From DAOTMI01 sp964605545 (lineage in GTDB: Bacteria; Patescibacteriota; Microgenomatia; UBA12405), in the NCBI GenBank assembly GCA_964605545.1, contig CAZSCX010000014.1, positions 1 to 15,189 on the forward strand: 15,189 nt of DNA, written 5' to 3'. Both the position numbers and the translations under genes were made by a program. The notes beneath the pieces were generated by a model. That model had not been told where the DNA came from. It did no database searches and was given only the letters and a program-made list of their open reading frames with translations. This document shows, in pieces, positions 1 through 6,845 of this stretch (position 1 is its first letter; each line of letters starts with the position of its first letter).

Positions 1-2
1 AA

Positions 3-1274
3 GTAGGTAAAGCAATGGACGAACAAAAAAAGGAAGAGAAAAAAGTAACAGTAAGCGATGAAGAACAGGTCTCGGCGGAGGCGCCGGTAGCCAAAATTGT
101 TTCGACAATTTTGGAATATGCTGTTCGAGCCAGAGCTTCCGATGTCCACATTGAACCACAAGAAGAAAATGTCCGGGTTAGATATAGAATTGACGGTATT
201 TTACAGGAAAAATATTTGTTACCGAGAAATGTCCATGAGGCAGTTGTTTCGAGAATTAAAATTTTATCGGGGATGAAAATTGACGAAAAAAGAGTTCCGC
301 AGGATGGTCGGTTTTATTATAGTCACGATCAATCGGAGGTGGATTTGCGGGTCTCTACCCTACCCTCGACTTATGGAGAAAAAGTGGTGATGCGTTTGCT
401 GCAAAAATCAATCAAAACACCAAGTTTGCCTGATTTGGGTTTAAGAGGATTGGCGTTAAAAAATTTAATGTCGGCGATTGAGAGGCCGCATGGAATTATC
501 ATTGTCTGTGGACCGACTGGTTCTGGTAAAACAACGACTCTTTATTCGGTTTTGGGAATTGTGGCAACCCCAAAAGTAAATGTGGTGACAATTGAGGATC
601 CGGTGGAATATCAAATGAAAGGAGTCAATCAAGTCCAGGTAAATGTTCAAGCGGGTTTGACTTTTGCCAGTGCTCTTCGATCTTTTTTACGTCAAGATCC
701 AAATATTATTATGGTGGGTGAAATTCGGGATCAGGAAACAGCCGATTTGGCGGTAAATGCAGCTTTGACTGGTCATTTGGTTTTTTCTACCTTGCATACC
801 AATGATGCTTCTGGAGTGCCGCCGCGTTTGTTGGACATGGGAGTGGAACCATTTTTGCTTACTTCAGCCTTAAATTGTGTGGTGGGGCAGCGGGTTTTAC
901 GTCGAGTTTGTCCAAATTGTGCTCAAGACATTGATATTCCGGCAAATCAATTTGAAGATATAAAGATGACTTTGGGTCCGATTTATGAAATGATTGAAGA
1001 TAAGTGGAAGAAAGATAATCGATCGATGAAAGTTAAAAAGCCGGCAGGGTGTGACAAGTGCAATGGTACCGGTTACTACGGCCGAATTGCTATTTATGAA
1101 GTAATGCCAATTTCGGAAAAAATTGCCAAGGCAGTTATTTCCAAAGCATCAGCTTCCGATATCCAAAAGTTGGCGATGGATGAAGGAATGTTGACGATGA
1201 AACAAGATGGTTATGTTAAAGTTTTAGAAGGTGTAACGACCGTAGAGGAGGTATTGCGCGTGGCGCAGTATTAG
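3..1274 (+). CDS. pilB: Type IV pilus extension ATPase PilB/GspE family, probably 5'-truncated by window edge
   Basis: Cytoplasmic hexameric secretion ATPase that powers pilin polymerisation. Numbering from the ATG at 15: the linker and N2 core begin near residue 24 (APVAKIV, then ASDVHIEP at 41-48), Walker A GPTGSGKT is at 166-173, the Asp box VTIEDPVEY at 191-199 (catalytic Glu194), Walker B IIMVGEIRD at 231-239, and the His box TGHLVFSTLHTND at 252-264. A four-cysteine zinc site typical of PilB/GspE, absent from PilT, is C299-x2-C302 and C346-x2-C349. The usual N-terminal MshEN domain (about 150 residues) is missing. The frame stays open to base 3, so the true start probably lies upstream; the ATG at 15 with an AGG 7 nt before it is the alternative start, giving 419 aa. 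First gene of a pilB-pilT-pilC run, with pilT 5 nt downstream. Family assignment is secure; the start is not. Confidence 0.95.
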   Translation, partial: VGKAMDEQKKEEKKVTVSDEEQVSAEAPVAKIVSTILEYAVRARASDVHIEPQEENVRVRYRIDGILQEKYLLPRNVHEAVVSRIKILSGMKIDEKRVPQDGRFYYSHDQSEVDLRVSTLPSTYGEKVVMRLLQKSIKTPSLPDLGLRGLALKNLMSAIERPHGIIIVCGPTGSGKTTTLYSVLGIVATPKVNVVTIEDPVEYQMKGVNQVQVNVQAGLTFASALRSFLRQDPNIIMVGEIRDQETADLAVNAALTGHLVFSTLHTNDASGVPPRLLDMGVEPFLLTSALNCVVGQRVLRRVCPNCAQDIDIPANQFEDIKMTLGPIYEMIEDKWKKDNRSMKVKKPAGCDKCNGTGYYGRIAIYEVMPISEKIAKAVISKASASDIQKLAMDEGMLTMKQDGYVKVLEGVTTVEEVLRVAQY

Positions 1275-1279
1275 TTATT

Positions 1280-2344
1280 ATGAACACAAAATTACAAGAA
1301 ATTTTGAAAGTGGCAATTGCCAATAAGGCGTCAGATATTCATGTGGCAGAGGGTTTTGTGCCTAAACTTAGGATAAAAGGGCAATTAGTAGAGATCAATA
1401 ATTTTGATGAAGAAAGCAAAAAATCTTTATCGGAAATGATTTTGTCGACAATGACAGAGGAACAAATAACAAAATTTAAAGAAGAAAGAGAATGGGATTA
1501 TTCTTTGGAATTTGAAAACCATCGGTTTAGGGTTAATGCTTTTTATCAACAAGGGAGAATGGCTTTGTCTTTACGGGTGATTCCTGGTGAAATCCCGACT
1601 TTTGAAGAATTGGGATTGCCGGATATTTTTAAATCGTTTATTGATTTAAAACAAGGTTTTATTTTAATGACTGGGCCAACTGGTATGGGTAAATCGACAA
1701 CGGTGGCTTCAATATTGAATGAAATAAATAAACAAAGATCTTGCCATATTGTGACAGTTGAAGATCCAATCGAATATGTGATAAAACCGCAGGCGGCAAT
1801 TATTTCCCAAAGAGAGGTAGGTTTTGATACTCACAATTTTGCCAAAGCTCTAAGGTCTTCGTTACGACAAGACCCAAATATTGTTTTTGTCGGAGAAATG
1901 CGTGACTTGGAGACTATTTCGACAGCTTTGACGGTGGCAGAAACCGGCCATTTGGTTTTTTCTACTTTACATACTAATTCAGCTTCACAGACTATTGATA
2001 GAATTGTGGATGTTTTTGATCAAAAAGATCAGATTAGGGTACAATTAGCTTCGGTAATTACCGCAATTATTTCACAACGCTTGGTAACGACGATGGATGG
2101 AACTTTGGTGCCGGCTTTTGAAATATTACTGGCGACGCCGGCGGTAAAAAATTGTATTCGAGAAGGAAAAACTTTTATGATTGACAATATTATTCAAACT
2201 AGTAGTGATGTTGGTATGGTAAGTTTGGATTACTCGTTGGCGAAATTGGTAAAAATGGGTTTGGTAACCGAAGAAGTGGCGATGACATATAGTGTTAAAC
2301 CGAATGAGTTACAAGGTAATTTGAGAGGAATTAAAAATATTTAA
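1280..2344 (+). CDS. pilT: Type IV pilus retraction ATPase PilT
   Basis: Cytoplasmic ATPase that drives pilus disassembly and retraction, giving twitching motility or DNA uptake in other bacteria. At 354 aa it has normal PilT length. Visible motifs: N-terminal ASDIHV (17-22), Walker A GPTGMGKS (132-139, with Met where Ser is usual), Asp box TVEDPIEY (159-166), Walker B IVFVGEMRD (201-209, Glu206), His box TGHLVFSTLHTN (222-233), and a degenerate form of the PilT-specific AIRNLIRE motif, AVKNCIRE, near residues 298-305. It lacks the PilB zinc cysteines, which separates it from the preceding gene. ATG lies 5 nt after the pilB stop and pilC starts 2 nt after its own stop, so the three are probably co-transcribed. 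No clear Shine-Dalgarno sequence precedes the start. Confidence 0.96.
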   Translation: MNTKLQEILKVAIANKASDIHVAEGFVPKLRIKGQLVEINNFDEESKKSLSEMILSTMTEEQITKFKEEREWDYSLEFENHRFRVNAFYQQGRMALSLRVIPGEIPTFEELGLPDIFKSFIDLKQGFILMTGPTGMGKSTTVASILNEINKQRSCHIVTVEDPIEYVIKPQAAIISQREVGFDTHNFAKALRSSLRQDPNIVFVGEMRDLETISTALTVAETGHLVFSTLHTNSASQTIDRIVDVFDQKDQIRVQLASVITAIISQRLVTTMDGTLVPAFEILLATPAVKNCIREGKTFMIDNIIQTSSDVGMVSLDYSLAKLVKMGLVTEEVAMTYSVKPNELQGNLRGIKNI

Positions 2345-2346
2345 CT

Positions 2347-3558
2347 ATGCCTAAATTTTATTATCGGGCAAGAAATTGGGGGGGGAAGTTGATTTCTGGA
2401 GTTTTGGATATGGCCGATAAAACCCAAGTGATTAATTCGGTCAAAGAAAGTGGTTTGGTACCGATTTATGTGATTCAAAAGAAAGAAGGAGTTTTCGATG
2501 AATTATCAAAAAAAGTAATGGGTAGGGCGAGTTCTAAACAAGTGGCCAATATTACTCGAGAATTATCGACAATGATGACGGCTGGTTTGGCTTTGACAGA
2601 CGCTCTTTCTTTACTTCGAAGCCAGGTAAAAGAAGGAACGGTGATGTTTGAAATATTGGATCATTGTTTGAAGACGGTTCAGGGAGGTCAATCGCTGGGG
2701 ACAGCTTTAAATAAGTATAAGGGAGTTTTTGGTGAAGCTTATGTAGCCTCGATAAATGCAGGTGAAGAAGGTGGTGTTTTGGAGGAAATATTGGCAAAAT
2801 TAGCTGATAATTTGGAGGAACAGGAGGAATTTAAAGGGAAAATAAAAGGGGCAATGATTTATCCAATTATCGTTATTGTCGGTATGATTGCGGTGGCAAT
2901 TATTATGATGGTAGTGGTGATTCCCAAATTAATGACGATGTATAATGACTTCGGTTCAAAGATGCCACCAGCAACGGTGATTTTGATGGCGATATCAAAT
3001 ATTATGGCCAAGACTTGGTTTTTGTTTCCTTTATTTATTTTTGGTTTTATTGTGATGATGAGAGCGGGAAACAAAAACAAAAAATTTAGAACAACCAGAG
3101 ATAAAATTATGTTGAAAATTCCGATATTAGGACCATTGACAAATAAAACAATTGTTACCAATACTTGTAGGACATTGTCGATGTTGACGGCGGCGGGAAT
3201 TTCAGTCAATGAGTCATTAAATATTGTGGCATCGGTAGCAGGTAATGAAATTTATTACGATGCTTTTATGAAAATATCACAAAGGGTCCAAAAGGGTTTT
3301 GATATTGCCTCTTCTTTTGAAGAAACCGGGATTTTTCCTTCAATTGTGATACAAATGGTGGCAACTGGTGAAGCAACGGGGAAATTAGATGATGTGTTGA
3401 TGAGGGTATCTAACTTTTTTAAAGTTGAAGCGGAACAGTCGGTGAAAGCGTTGACGGCGGCAATCGAGCCCTTAATTATGATTGTTTTGGGTATTGGAGT
3501 AGCTTTTTTGATTATTGCCGTATTAATGCCGATCTATAACTTGACAAGTCAGTTCTAA
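2347..3558 (+). CDS. pilC: Type IV pilus inner-membrane platform protein PilC/GspF
   Basis: Polytopic membrane protein on which PilB and PilT act. The 403-aa length is normal. Two T2SSF domains are visible: the first about residues 65-190 (RELSTMMTAGLALTDALSLL, then GEEGGVLEEIL) and the second about 268-390 (TCRTLSMLTAAGISVNESL, then ATGEATGKLDDVL). Each repeat ends in a hydrophobic segment (about 170-193 and 373-396), with a further membrane segment near 213-238; this is the classic PilC topology. The N-terminal FYYRARNWGGKLISG is the usual start of the family. The gene follows pilT by 2 nt and precedes the first prepilin by 20 nt. Its last codons contain a TTGACA that may serve as the -35 of the pilin promoter. 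Confidence 0.96.
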   Translation: MPKFYYRARNWGGKLISGVLDMADKTQVINSVKESGLVPIYVIQKKEGVFDELSKKVMGRASSKQVANITRELSTMMTAGLALTDALSLLRSQVKEGTVMFEILDHCLKTVQGGQSLGTALNKYKGVFGEAYVASINAGEEGGVLEEILAKLADNLEEQEEFKGKIKGAMIYPIIVIVGMIAVAIIMMVVVIPKLMTMYNDFGSKMPPATVILMAISNIMAKTWFLFPLFIFGFIVMMRAGNKNKKFRTTRDKIMLKIPILGPLTNKTIVTNTCRTLSMLTAAGISVNESLNIVASVAGNEIYYDAFMKISQRVQKGFDIASSFEETGIFPSIVIQMVATGEATGKLDDVLMRVSNFFKVEAEQSVKALTAAIEPLIMIVLGIGVAFLIIAVLMPIYNLTSQF

Positions 3559-3569
3559 TGATCCATTAT
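3541..3569 (+). promoter_or_regulatory. Candidate sigma70-type promoter for the first prepilin
   Basis: A perfect -35 TTGACA (3541-3546) is followed after exactly 17 nt by CATTAT (3564-3569, 4 of 6 to the -10 consensus). Transcription would begin around 3576, a few bases before the ATG at 3579, giving a leaderless or nearly leaderless message. The -35 overlaps the end of pilC. TTGACA-like strings are common in this AT-rich coding sequence, so this is only a candidate; the paired downstream terminator adds some weight. Confidence 0.4.
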
Positions 3570-3578
3570 TAATGTAAT

Positions 3579-4265
3579 ATGAAACAAATATTACGAAGAG
3601 GTTTTACCTTAGTGGAATTGCTGATCGTTATTGCCTTGATCGCGATTCTATCAGTAGCTGTTTTGGCAACGATTAATCCAGTTGAACAAGCAAACAAAGC
3701 GAAAGACTCAACTAGAATGAATGATGCAGGAGAAGTTTTAAATGCGGCCGAGAGATATTATGCCAGTAATATGGCAAATGCTCAGTATCCATGGACAGGT
3801 TTTGCTGATGAAATTGTGAATGATGATGAAGTTATTTACACAAGTAATCAAAATGGTTTTGGTTTGTGTTTGAGTGCCGGTGCTTCTGCTGATGCTAGTA
3901 ACATTGATTGTGCGTATGATCCAGATACAGCGACAACCAGGGGTTTATTGGTTACAACTACCGAATTAAAAGATTCATTTTTGTCAAAGGGTTATGCCGA
4001 TGATGCTAATACTTTTGATGAACAATTATATTTAGTAAAAAGAGGATCGGATGAAGGAAACTCTATTTTTGTTTGTTTCATTCCAAAGGCTGCGGCTAAC
4101 AGAAAAAGTACCTCAGATTTGAAGGTAATTACGATTACTGATTATGAGACTTATACTTTTGAAGATGCTGATCCAGACGCGGATTTCTTGGAAAATGGAA
4201 ATCCTGACCCAGCAGTACGTGATTTCTTAACCTTGGAAACTTCTATGTTTAAGTGTGTACCTTAA
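3579..4265 (+). CDS. Type IV prepilin, likely the major pilin
   Basis: A 228-aa prepilin with a short basic leader (MKQILRRG) and class III cleavage site RRG|FTLVELLIV: Gly at -1, Phe at +1, Glu at +5. A hydrophobic alpha-1 helix of about 20 residues and an NPVEQANKAKDSTR helix follow. The mature part has four cysteines (LC, DC, VC, KC) that could form two disulfides; the rest is a Ser/Thr/Asp-rich globular head of about 170 residues. PilD would cleave and methylate it and PilB/PilC would polymerise it. I infer major-pilin status from its position directly after pilC and its flanking candidate promoter and strong terminator, which would let it be expressed apart from the minor pilins. It would be named pilA if so. 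Its NP-x-x-Q motif is shared only with the prepilin at 5237. Confidence 0.93.
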   Translation: MKQILRRGFTLVELLIVIALIAILSVAVLATINPVEQANKAKDSTRMNDAGEVLNAAERYYASNMANAQYPWTGFADEIVNDDEVIYTSNQNGFGLCLSAGASADASNIDCAYDPDTATTRGLLVTTTELKDSFLSKGYADDANTFDEQLYLVKRGSDEGNSIFVCFIPKAAANRKSTSDLKVITITDYETYTFEDADPDADFLENGNPDPAVRDFLTLETSMFKCVP

Positions 4266-4288
4266 TCGGTATTTAGAATGAGTTTTAA

Positions 4289-4319
4289 CCCCCTCCGATA
4301 GTTATCGGAGGGGGTTTTT
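4289..4319 (+). terminator. Strong Rho-independent terminator after the first prepilin
   Basis: A perfect 11-bp GC-rich stem (4289-4299 CCCCCTCCGAT with 4304-4314 ATCGGAGGGGG), a 4-nt loop AGTT, then five T (4315-4319). It lies 23 nt after the pilin stop and 13 nt before the pilD start. It should end or strongly attenuate transcription before pilD and the minor pilins, which implies either a fresh start for pilD or read-through. Confidence 0.93.
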
Positions 4320-4321
4320 GA

Positions 4322-4327
4322 TAAACT
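4322..4327 (+). promoter_or_regulatory. Possible -10 box of a leaderless pilD promoter
   Basis: TAAACT sits exactly 5 nt before the pilD ATG at 4333. The same geometry, a TANANT box then 5 nt then ATG, is seen for the minus-strand gene starting at 12860. No convincing -35 exists 17-18 nt upstream, because that region is the terminator hairpin. Offered because the preceding terminator means pilD needs its own start or read-through. Weak evidence. Confidence 0.25.
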
Positions 4328-4332
4328 AATTC

Positions 4333-4387
4333 ATGGCGTTTTTGGTTTTTTTAATTGGTTTGTGTTGTGGGAGTTTTGTAAATATGC
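4333..4387 (+). repeat. Redundant 55-nt copy of the pilD start (contig-end overlap)
   Basis: These 55 bases are identical to 4488-4542 on the other side of the N run. They carry the pilD start codon and the first 18 codons. The two copies are 155 nt apart, not a multiple of three, so the frame is broken as assembled and restored if the copy plus the gap are removed. Best read as the same genomic bases present at the ends of two contigs, not as a biological repeat. The terminator and intergenic sequence upstream belong directly in front of 4488. Confidence 0.9.
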
Positions 4388-4487
4388 NNNNNNNNNNNNN
4401 NNNNNNNNNNNNNNNNNNNNNNNNNNNNNNNNNNNNNNNNNNNNNNNNNNNNNNNNNNNNNNNNNNNNNNNNNNNNNNNNNNNNNNN
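4388..4487. other. Assembly gap, exactly 100 N
   Basis: A run of exactly 100 undetermined bases, a conventional scaffolding filler length. Because both flanks carry the same 55 bases, the true gap size is probably negative (minus 55) and no sequence is missing. Confidence 0.97.
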
Positions 4488-5240
4488 ATGGCGTTTTTGG
4501 TTTTTTTAATTGGTTTGTGTTGTGGGAGTTTTGTAAATATGCTGCTTTATAGAACGGCAATTGATTACAAACTTGAATCCCCTGTTCGCCGAAAGCGAAC
4601 ACCCCCTTTATCAAGAGGGATTAAAGGCAGAAGTGTATGTGATTTTTGTGGGAGACAGTTGAAATGGCAGGATAATATTCCGGTTGTTAGTTGGTTTATG
4701 TTGAAAGGGAAAAGTAGTTGTTGTGGAAAGAAATTACCAACCACTTATCCCCTAGTGGAATTATTAACCGGAATTTTATTTTTGATAAATTTTTATGTAA
4801 ATAATAATATATTTTTTTATCCGGTTTTAGTTTTTTTGGTTTTTAGCGCTTTTTTTGATTTAAAATGGATGATACTGCCGGATTTTTCAACTGCTTTGCT
4901 TTTGTTATTAGGATTATTTTTGAGTGTCAACATTTGGTCGGCGGTGTTTAGTTTGATTTTTTTGTTGTTTTTATATTTAATTACCAAAGGTAAAGGAATG
5001 GGTTTTGGTGATGTAAAATATGCCTTGTTTTTGGGATTAATTTTGGGTATACCAAAGATGATAGTGGCCTATTATATTGCTTTTATTGTTGGTGCACTGA
5101 CCGGTTTGATGATGATGTTGTTGAAAAAGAAAAAATTTAAATCGGAAATTCCTTTTGGTCCATTTTTGATTTTGGGGACAATTGCGGCCTGGTGGTGGGG
5201 AGAAAACTTGTGGTATTATGTGTTAAGTTGGCAAAAATGA
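4488..5240 (+). CDS. pilD: Prepilin peptidase / N-methyltransferase PilD (GspO, family A24)
   Basis: Polytopic aspartyl protease that removes prepilin leaders and methylates the new N-terminus; it would process all prepilins of this locus. The 250-aa protein begins with GSFVNMLLYR (about residues 13-22) and has the cytoplasmic zinc loop (CDFCG...GKSSCCGKK), the PLVELLTG motif, and both catalytic aspartates, in FFDLKWMILPD and in the GFGD motif KGMGFGDVK. Odd features: the third zinc cysteine of the usual C-x2-C pair is Ser (SSCC), although a neighbouring Cys might substitute; and the loop before CDFC is enlarged by an in-frame inverted-repeat element at 4576-4622. The start is duplicated across an N gap (see 4333-4487); removing the gap gives one intact gene directly after the pilin terminator. 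It overlaps the next prepilin by ATGA. Confidence 0.95.
   Translation: MAFLVFLIGLCCGSFVNMLLYRTAIDYKLESPVRRKRTPPLSRGIKGRSVCDFCGRQLKWQDNIPVVSWFMLKGKSSCCGKKLPTTYPLVELLTGILFLINFYVNNNIFFYPVLVFLVFSAFFDLKWMILPDFSTALLLLLGLFLSVNIWSAVFSLIFLLFLYLITKGKGMGFGDVKYALFLGLILGIPKMIVAYYIAFIVGALTGLMMMLLKKKKFKSEIPFGPFLILGTIAAWWWGENLWYYVLSWQK
4576..4622. repeat. In-frame compound inverted repeat inside pilD
   Basis: An outer stem AATCCC (4576-4581) with GGGATT (4617-4622) encloses a perfect hairpin GTTCGC (4584-4589) / GCGAAC (4595-4600) with loop CGAAA, followed by a C-run and pyrimidine stretch. It encodes about 16 basic, Pro-rich residues (SPVRRKRTPPLSRG) between LLYR and CDFC, a loop that is normally shorter in PilD. 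GC content and base pairing stand out from the AT-rich gene. It looks like a small dispersed repeat tolerated in a variable loop; only one copy is seen here. Confidence 0.6.
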
Positions 5241-5902
5241 AGATGAAAATGAAAAAAGGATTTACTTTAATTGAAATGACAATGGTGGTGATTATTTTGA
5301 TTGTTTTGGTGGGAATTTTGTTGGCGACTTTTAATCCGATTAAACAACTCAATAAAGGACATGATGCAACTCGTAAAAAAGATTTAAAGAGAATTGGGAT
5401 TGCTTTTGAAGAATATTACAACGATAAGGGGTGTTATCCAAGTCAAGCGATGATTGATGCTTTATCGTGTGGTTCTCATGATTTCTATTCATTAAACCCG
5501 TGGCCGTGTGATCCAAGGGGTGGCAGATATAATGTGTTGGTAGATGATTCCCAGTGTCCTGGGTGGTTTACAGTGACAACTCGTCTAGAAACTGAGGGGG
5601 AAAATAGAGAGTGTAATTATGGGGTGGCCAGTACCAATCGGGATTGGCGGGAGGAAAATGTTTGTTACAGCGTGATTATTACACCGACTCCCGGAGCGGG
5701 TGGAGGAGCAACAACGAATACACCAACTCCATTGCCGGCGGATTGCTGCGATCCAGGCAATTGTATGACAAATGTTGGCGGTAATTGTAATTCAACGATG
5801 AATTGTAGTGGGGATAGTTGTTATCAAAGCGGAGAAAGTTGTCCAGGGTATACAGGCGATCCTTGTATGAGCATTTGCAAAACTGCTTCATGTGGGCAAT
5901 AA
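5237..5902 (+). CDS. Prepilin with Thr-Pro linker and Cys-rich C-terminal tail
   Basis: A 221-aa prepilin. I chose the ATG at 5237 because it overlaps the pilD stop as ATGA and gives the short leader MKMKMKKG; ATGs at 5243 and 5249 are also possible. Cleavage at KKG|FTLIEMTMV with Glu at +5. The alpha-1 helix leads into NPIKQLNKGHDATRKKDL, closely like the pilin at 3579. The globular part (about residues 40-155) has six cysteines. It is followed by a linker rich in Thr, Pro and Gly (TPTPGAGGG, then TPTPLP) and a tail of about 55 residues with ten cysteines (DCCDPGNC onwards). Total 16 cysteines in the mature protein. The tail looks like a disulfide-knotted module displayed on a pilin; I recognise no named family for it. 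Confidence 0.92.
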   Translation: MKMKMKKGFTLIEMTMVVIILIVLVGILLATFNPIKQLNKGHDATRKKDLKRIGIAFEEYYNDKGCYPSQAMIDALSCGSHDFYSLNPWPCDPRGGRYNVLVDDSQCPGWFTVTTRLETEGENRECNYGVASTNRDWREENVCYSVIITPTPGAGGGATTNTPTPLPADCCDPGNCMTNVGGNCNSTMNCSGDSCYQSGESCPGYTGDPCMSICKTASCGQ

Positions 5903-5909
5903 TGTATAT

Positions 5910-6413
5910 ATGAGAAGAGCGTTTACTTTGATTGAATTGTTAGTGGTGATGGCGATAATGGCGATTTTGACGATTATTACTGTTTCTCAGTTTAATACGG
6001 CCAAGGTTAAGGCACGAGATGCTCAGAGAAAAGCAGATTTATCTTCAATCAAGAATGCTTTGTTGATGTACTATGCCGATTATCAGGGGTTTCCCGAAGG
6101 AGGTACTGATGTTGGTGAATTGGATTTGTCTGATAGCGGTGAATTTAGCGATGAGGGTGGATATGTTTATATGAAGGTAATGCCCTTGGAACCGGTACAA
6201 GACAGAAGGACGGCGAATCCTTATTGTTATATGAGATTAGACGATGGTAATTCTTTTGCAATTTTGGGAAGATTGGAAAATACTGATGACAATGATACTC
6301 ATCGTAAGGACAATGATACGGTGAGAAATATTACTTGTGGTGGTAATACAGATTATAATTTTGGATTTACCAGTCCAAATATTTCAATGGATGAAGTGGA
6401 CACAAGCTTTTAA
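5910..6413 (+). CDS. Type IV prepilin (minor) with Ala at the -1 cleavage position
   Basis: A 167-aa prepilin starting at the ATG at 5910, which gives the minimal leader MRRA; a GTG at 5892 in the same frame would lengthen the leader by six residues and overlap the preceding gene. Cleavage would be RRA|FTLIELLVV, with Glu at +5 kept but the near-invariant Gly at -1 replaced by Ala. The helix continues through KARDAQRKADLSSIKNALLMYY, the PulG/GspG-like pattern shared with the next two genes. Two cysteines in the mature part (PYC, ITC). Acidic, Asn/Asp-rich C-terminus. It begins 7 nt after the previous stop and its end overlaps the next gene by 23 nt. Confidence 0.9.
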   Translation: MRRAFTLIELLVVMAIMAILTIITVSQFNTAKVKARDAQRKADLSSIKNALLMYYADYQGFPEGGTDVGELDLSDSGEFSDEGGYVYMKVMPLEPVQDRRTANPYCYMRLDDGNSFAILGRLENTDDNDTHRKDNDTVRNITCGGNTDYNFGFTSPNISMDEVDTSF

Positions 6414-6831
6414 AACTGGTTTTACTTTGATTGAATTGTTGGTGGCAATATCAATTATTGCCGTATTGACGGCGATATTATTGCCAAATTTTATGGGGGC
6501 AAGAGAAAAAGCCAAGGATTCCCAGCGGGTTCAGGATTTGTATGCTATTAAAAATGGATTGAGAATATATTACAACGATCATCAAAGTTATCCAACTTAT
6601 AGCGGATCTTTTCCCAATAGTGGTTGTACCAATTGTTTGGAGGATTTGGCACCTGATTATGTTCCGACGATGGCAGGTATTGGATATAGTTATATGTCAG
6701 AGAATAATGATGATAGTTTTGTCTTGTGGTTTGTAAAAAGTACGTCGGTGGGAGATGATGATACCGATTCGCAGACAAAATGTGGGTTAGGGACAACAGT
6801 CCAAGGTCTTTTTGCAGTTTGCGCAAATTAA
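6391..6831 (+). CDS. Type IV prepilin (minor, PulG-like)
   Basis: A 146-aa prepilin. The ATG at 6391 is chosen because it gives a short basic leader (MKWTQAFKTG) before the cleavage site TG|FTLIELLVA with Glu at +5; a longer reading from a GTG at 6337 would add 18 residues of hydrophobic sequence that overlap the upstream gene. The start lies 23 nt inside the end of the preceding gene, suggesting translational coupling. The alpha-1 helix is followed by KAKDSQRVQDLYAIKNGLRIYY and a YP motif typical of PulG-like pilins. Four cysteines: a close SGCTNC pair and two near the C-terminus (TKC, VCAN). Confidence 0.92.
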   Translation: MKWTQAFKTGFTLIELLVAISIIAVLTAILLPNFMGAREKAKDSQRVQDLYAIKNGLRIYYNDHQSYPTYSGSFPNSGCTNCLEDLAPDYVPTMAGIGYSYMSENNDDSFVLWFVKSTSVGDDDTDSQTKCGLGTTVQGLFAVCAN

Positions 6832-6845
6832 TAATTTATTAAATT

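Noticed and set aside
2552..3209. Antisense open frames of 81 and 116 codons inside pilC
   Set aside because: They mirror the hydrophobic and acidic codon pattern of pilC on the other strand, have no start signals, and overlap a clearly conserved gene.
4289..4319. Reading the GC-rich hairpin as part of a dispersed palindromic repeat
   Set aside because: A T tract follows directly and it lies just after a stop codon, so an intrinsic terminator explains it fully.
4362..4620. Open frames reading through the N run on either strand near the pilD start
   Set aside because: They exist only because N codons contain no stops; collapsing the 55-nt overlap removes them.
5192..5236. Upstream extension of the 5237 prepilin
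   Set aside because: It would overlap the end of pilD and give an atypically long leader; the ATGA overlap at 5237 gives a normal short basic leader.
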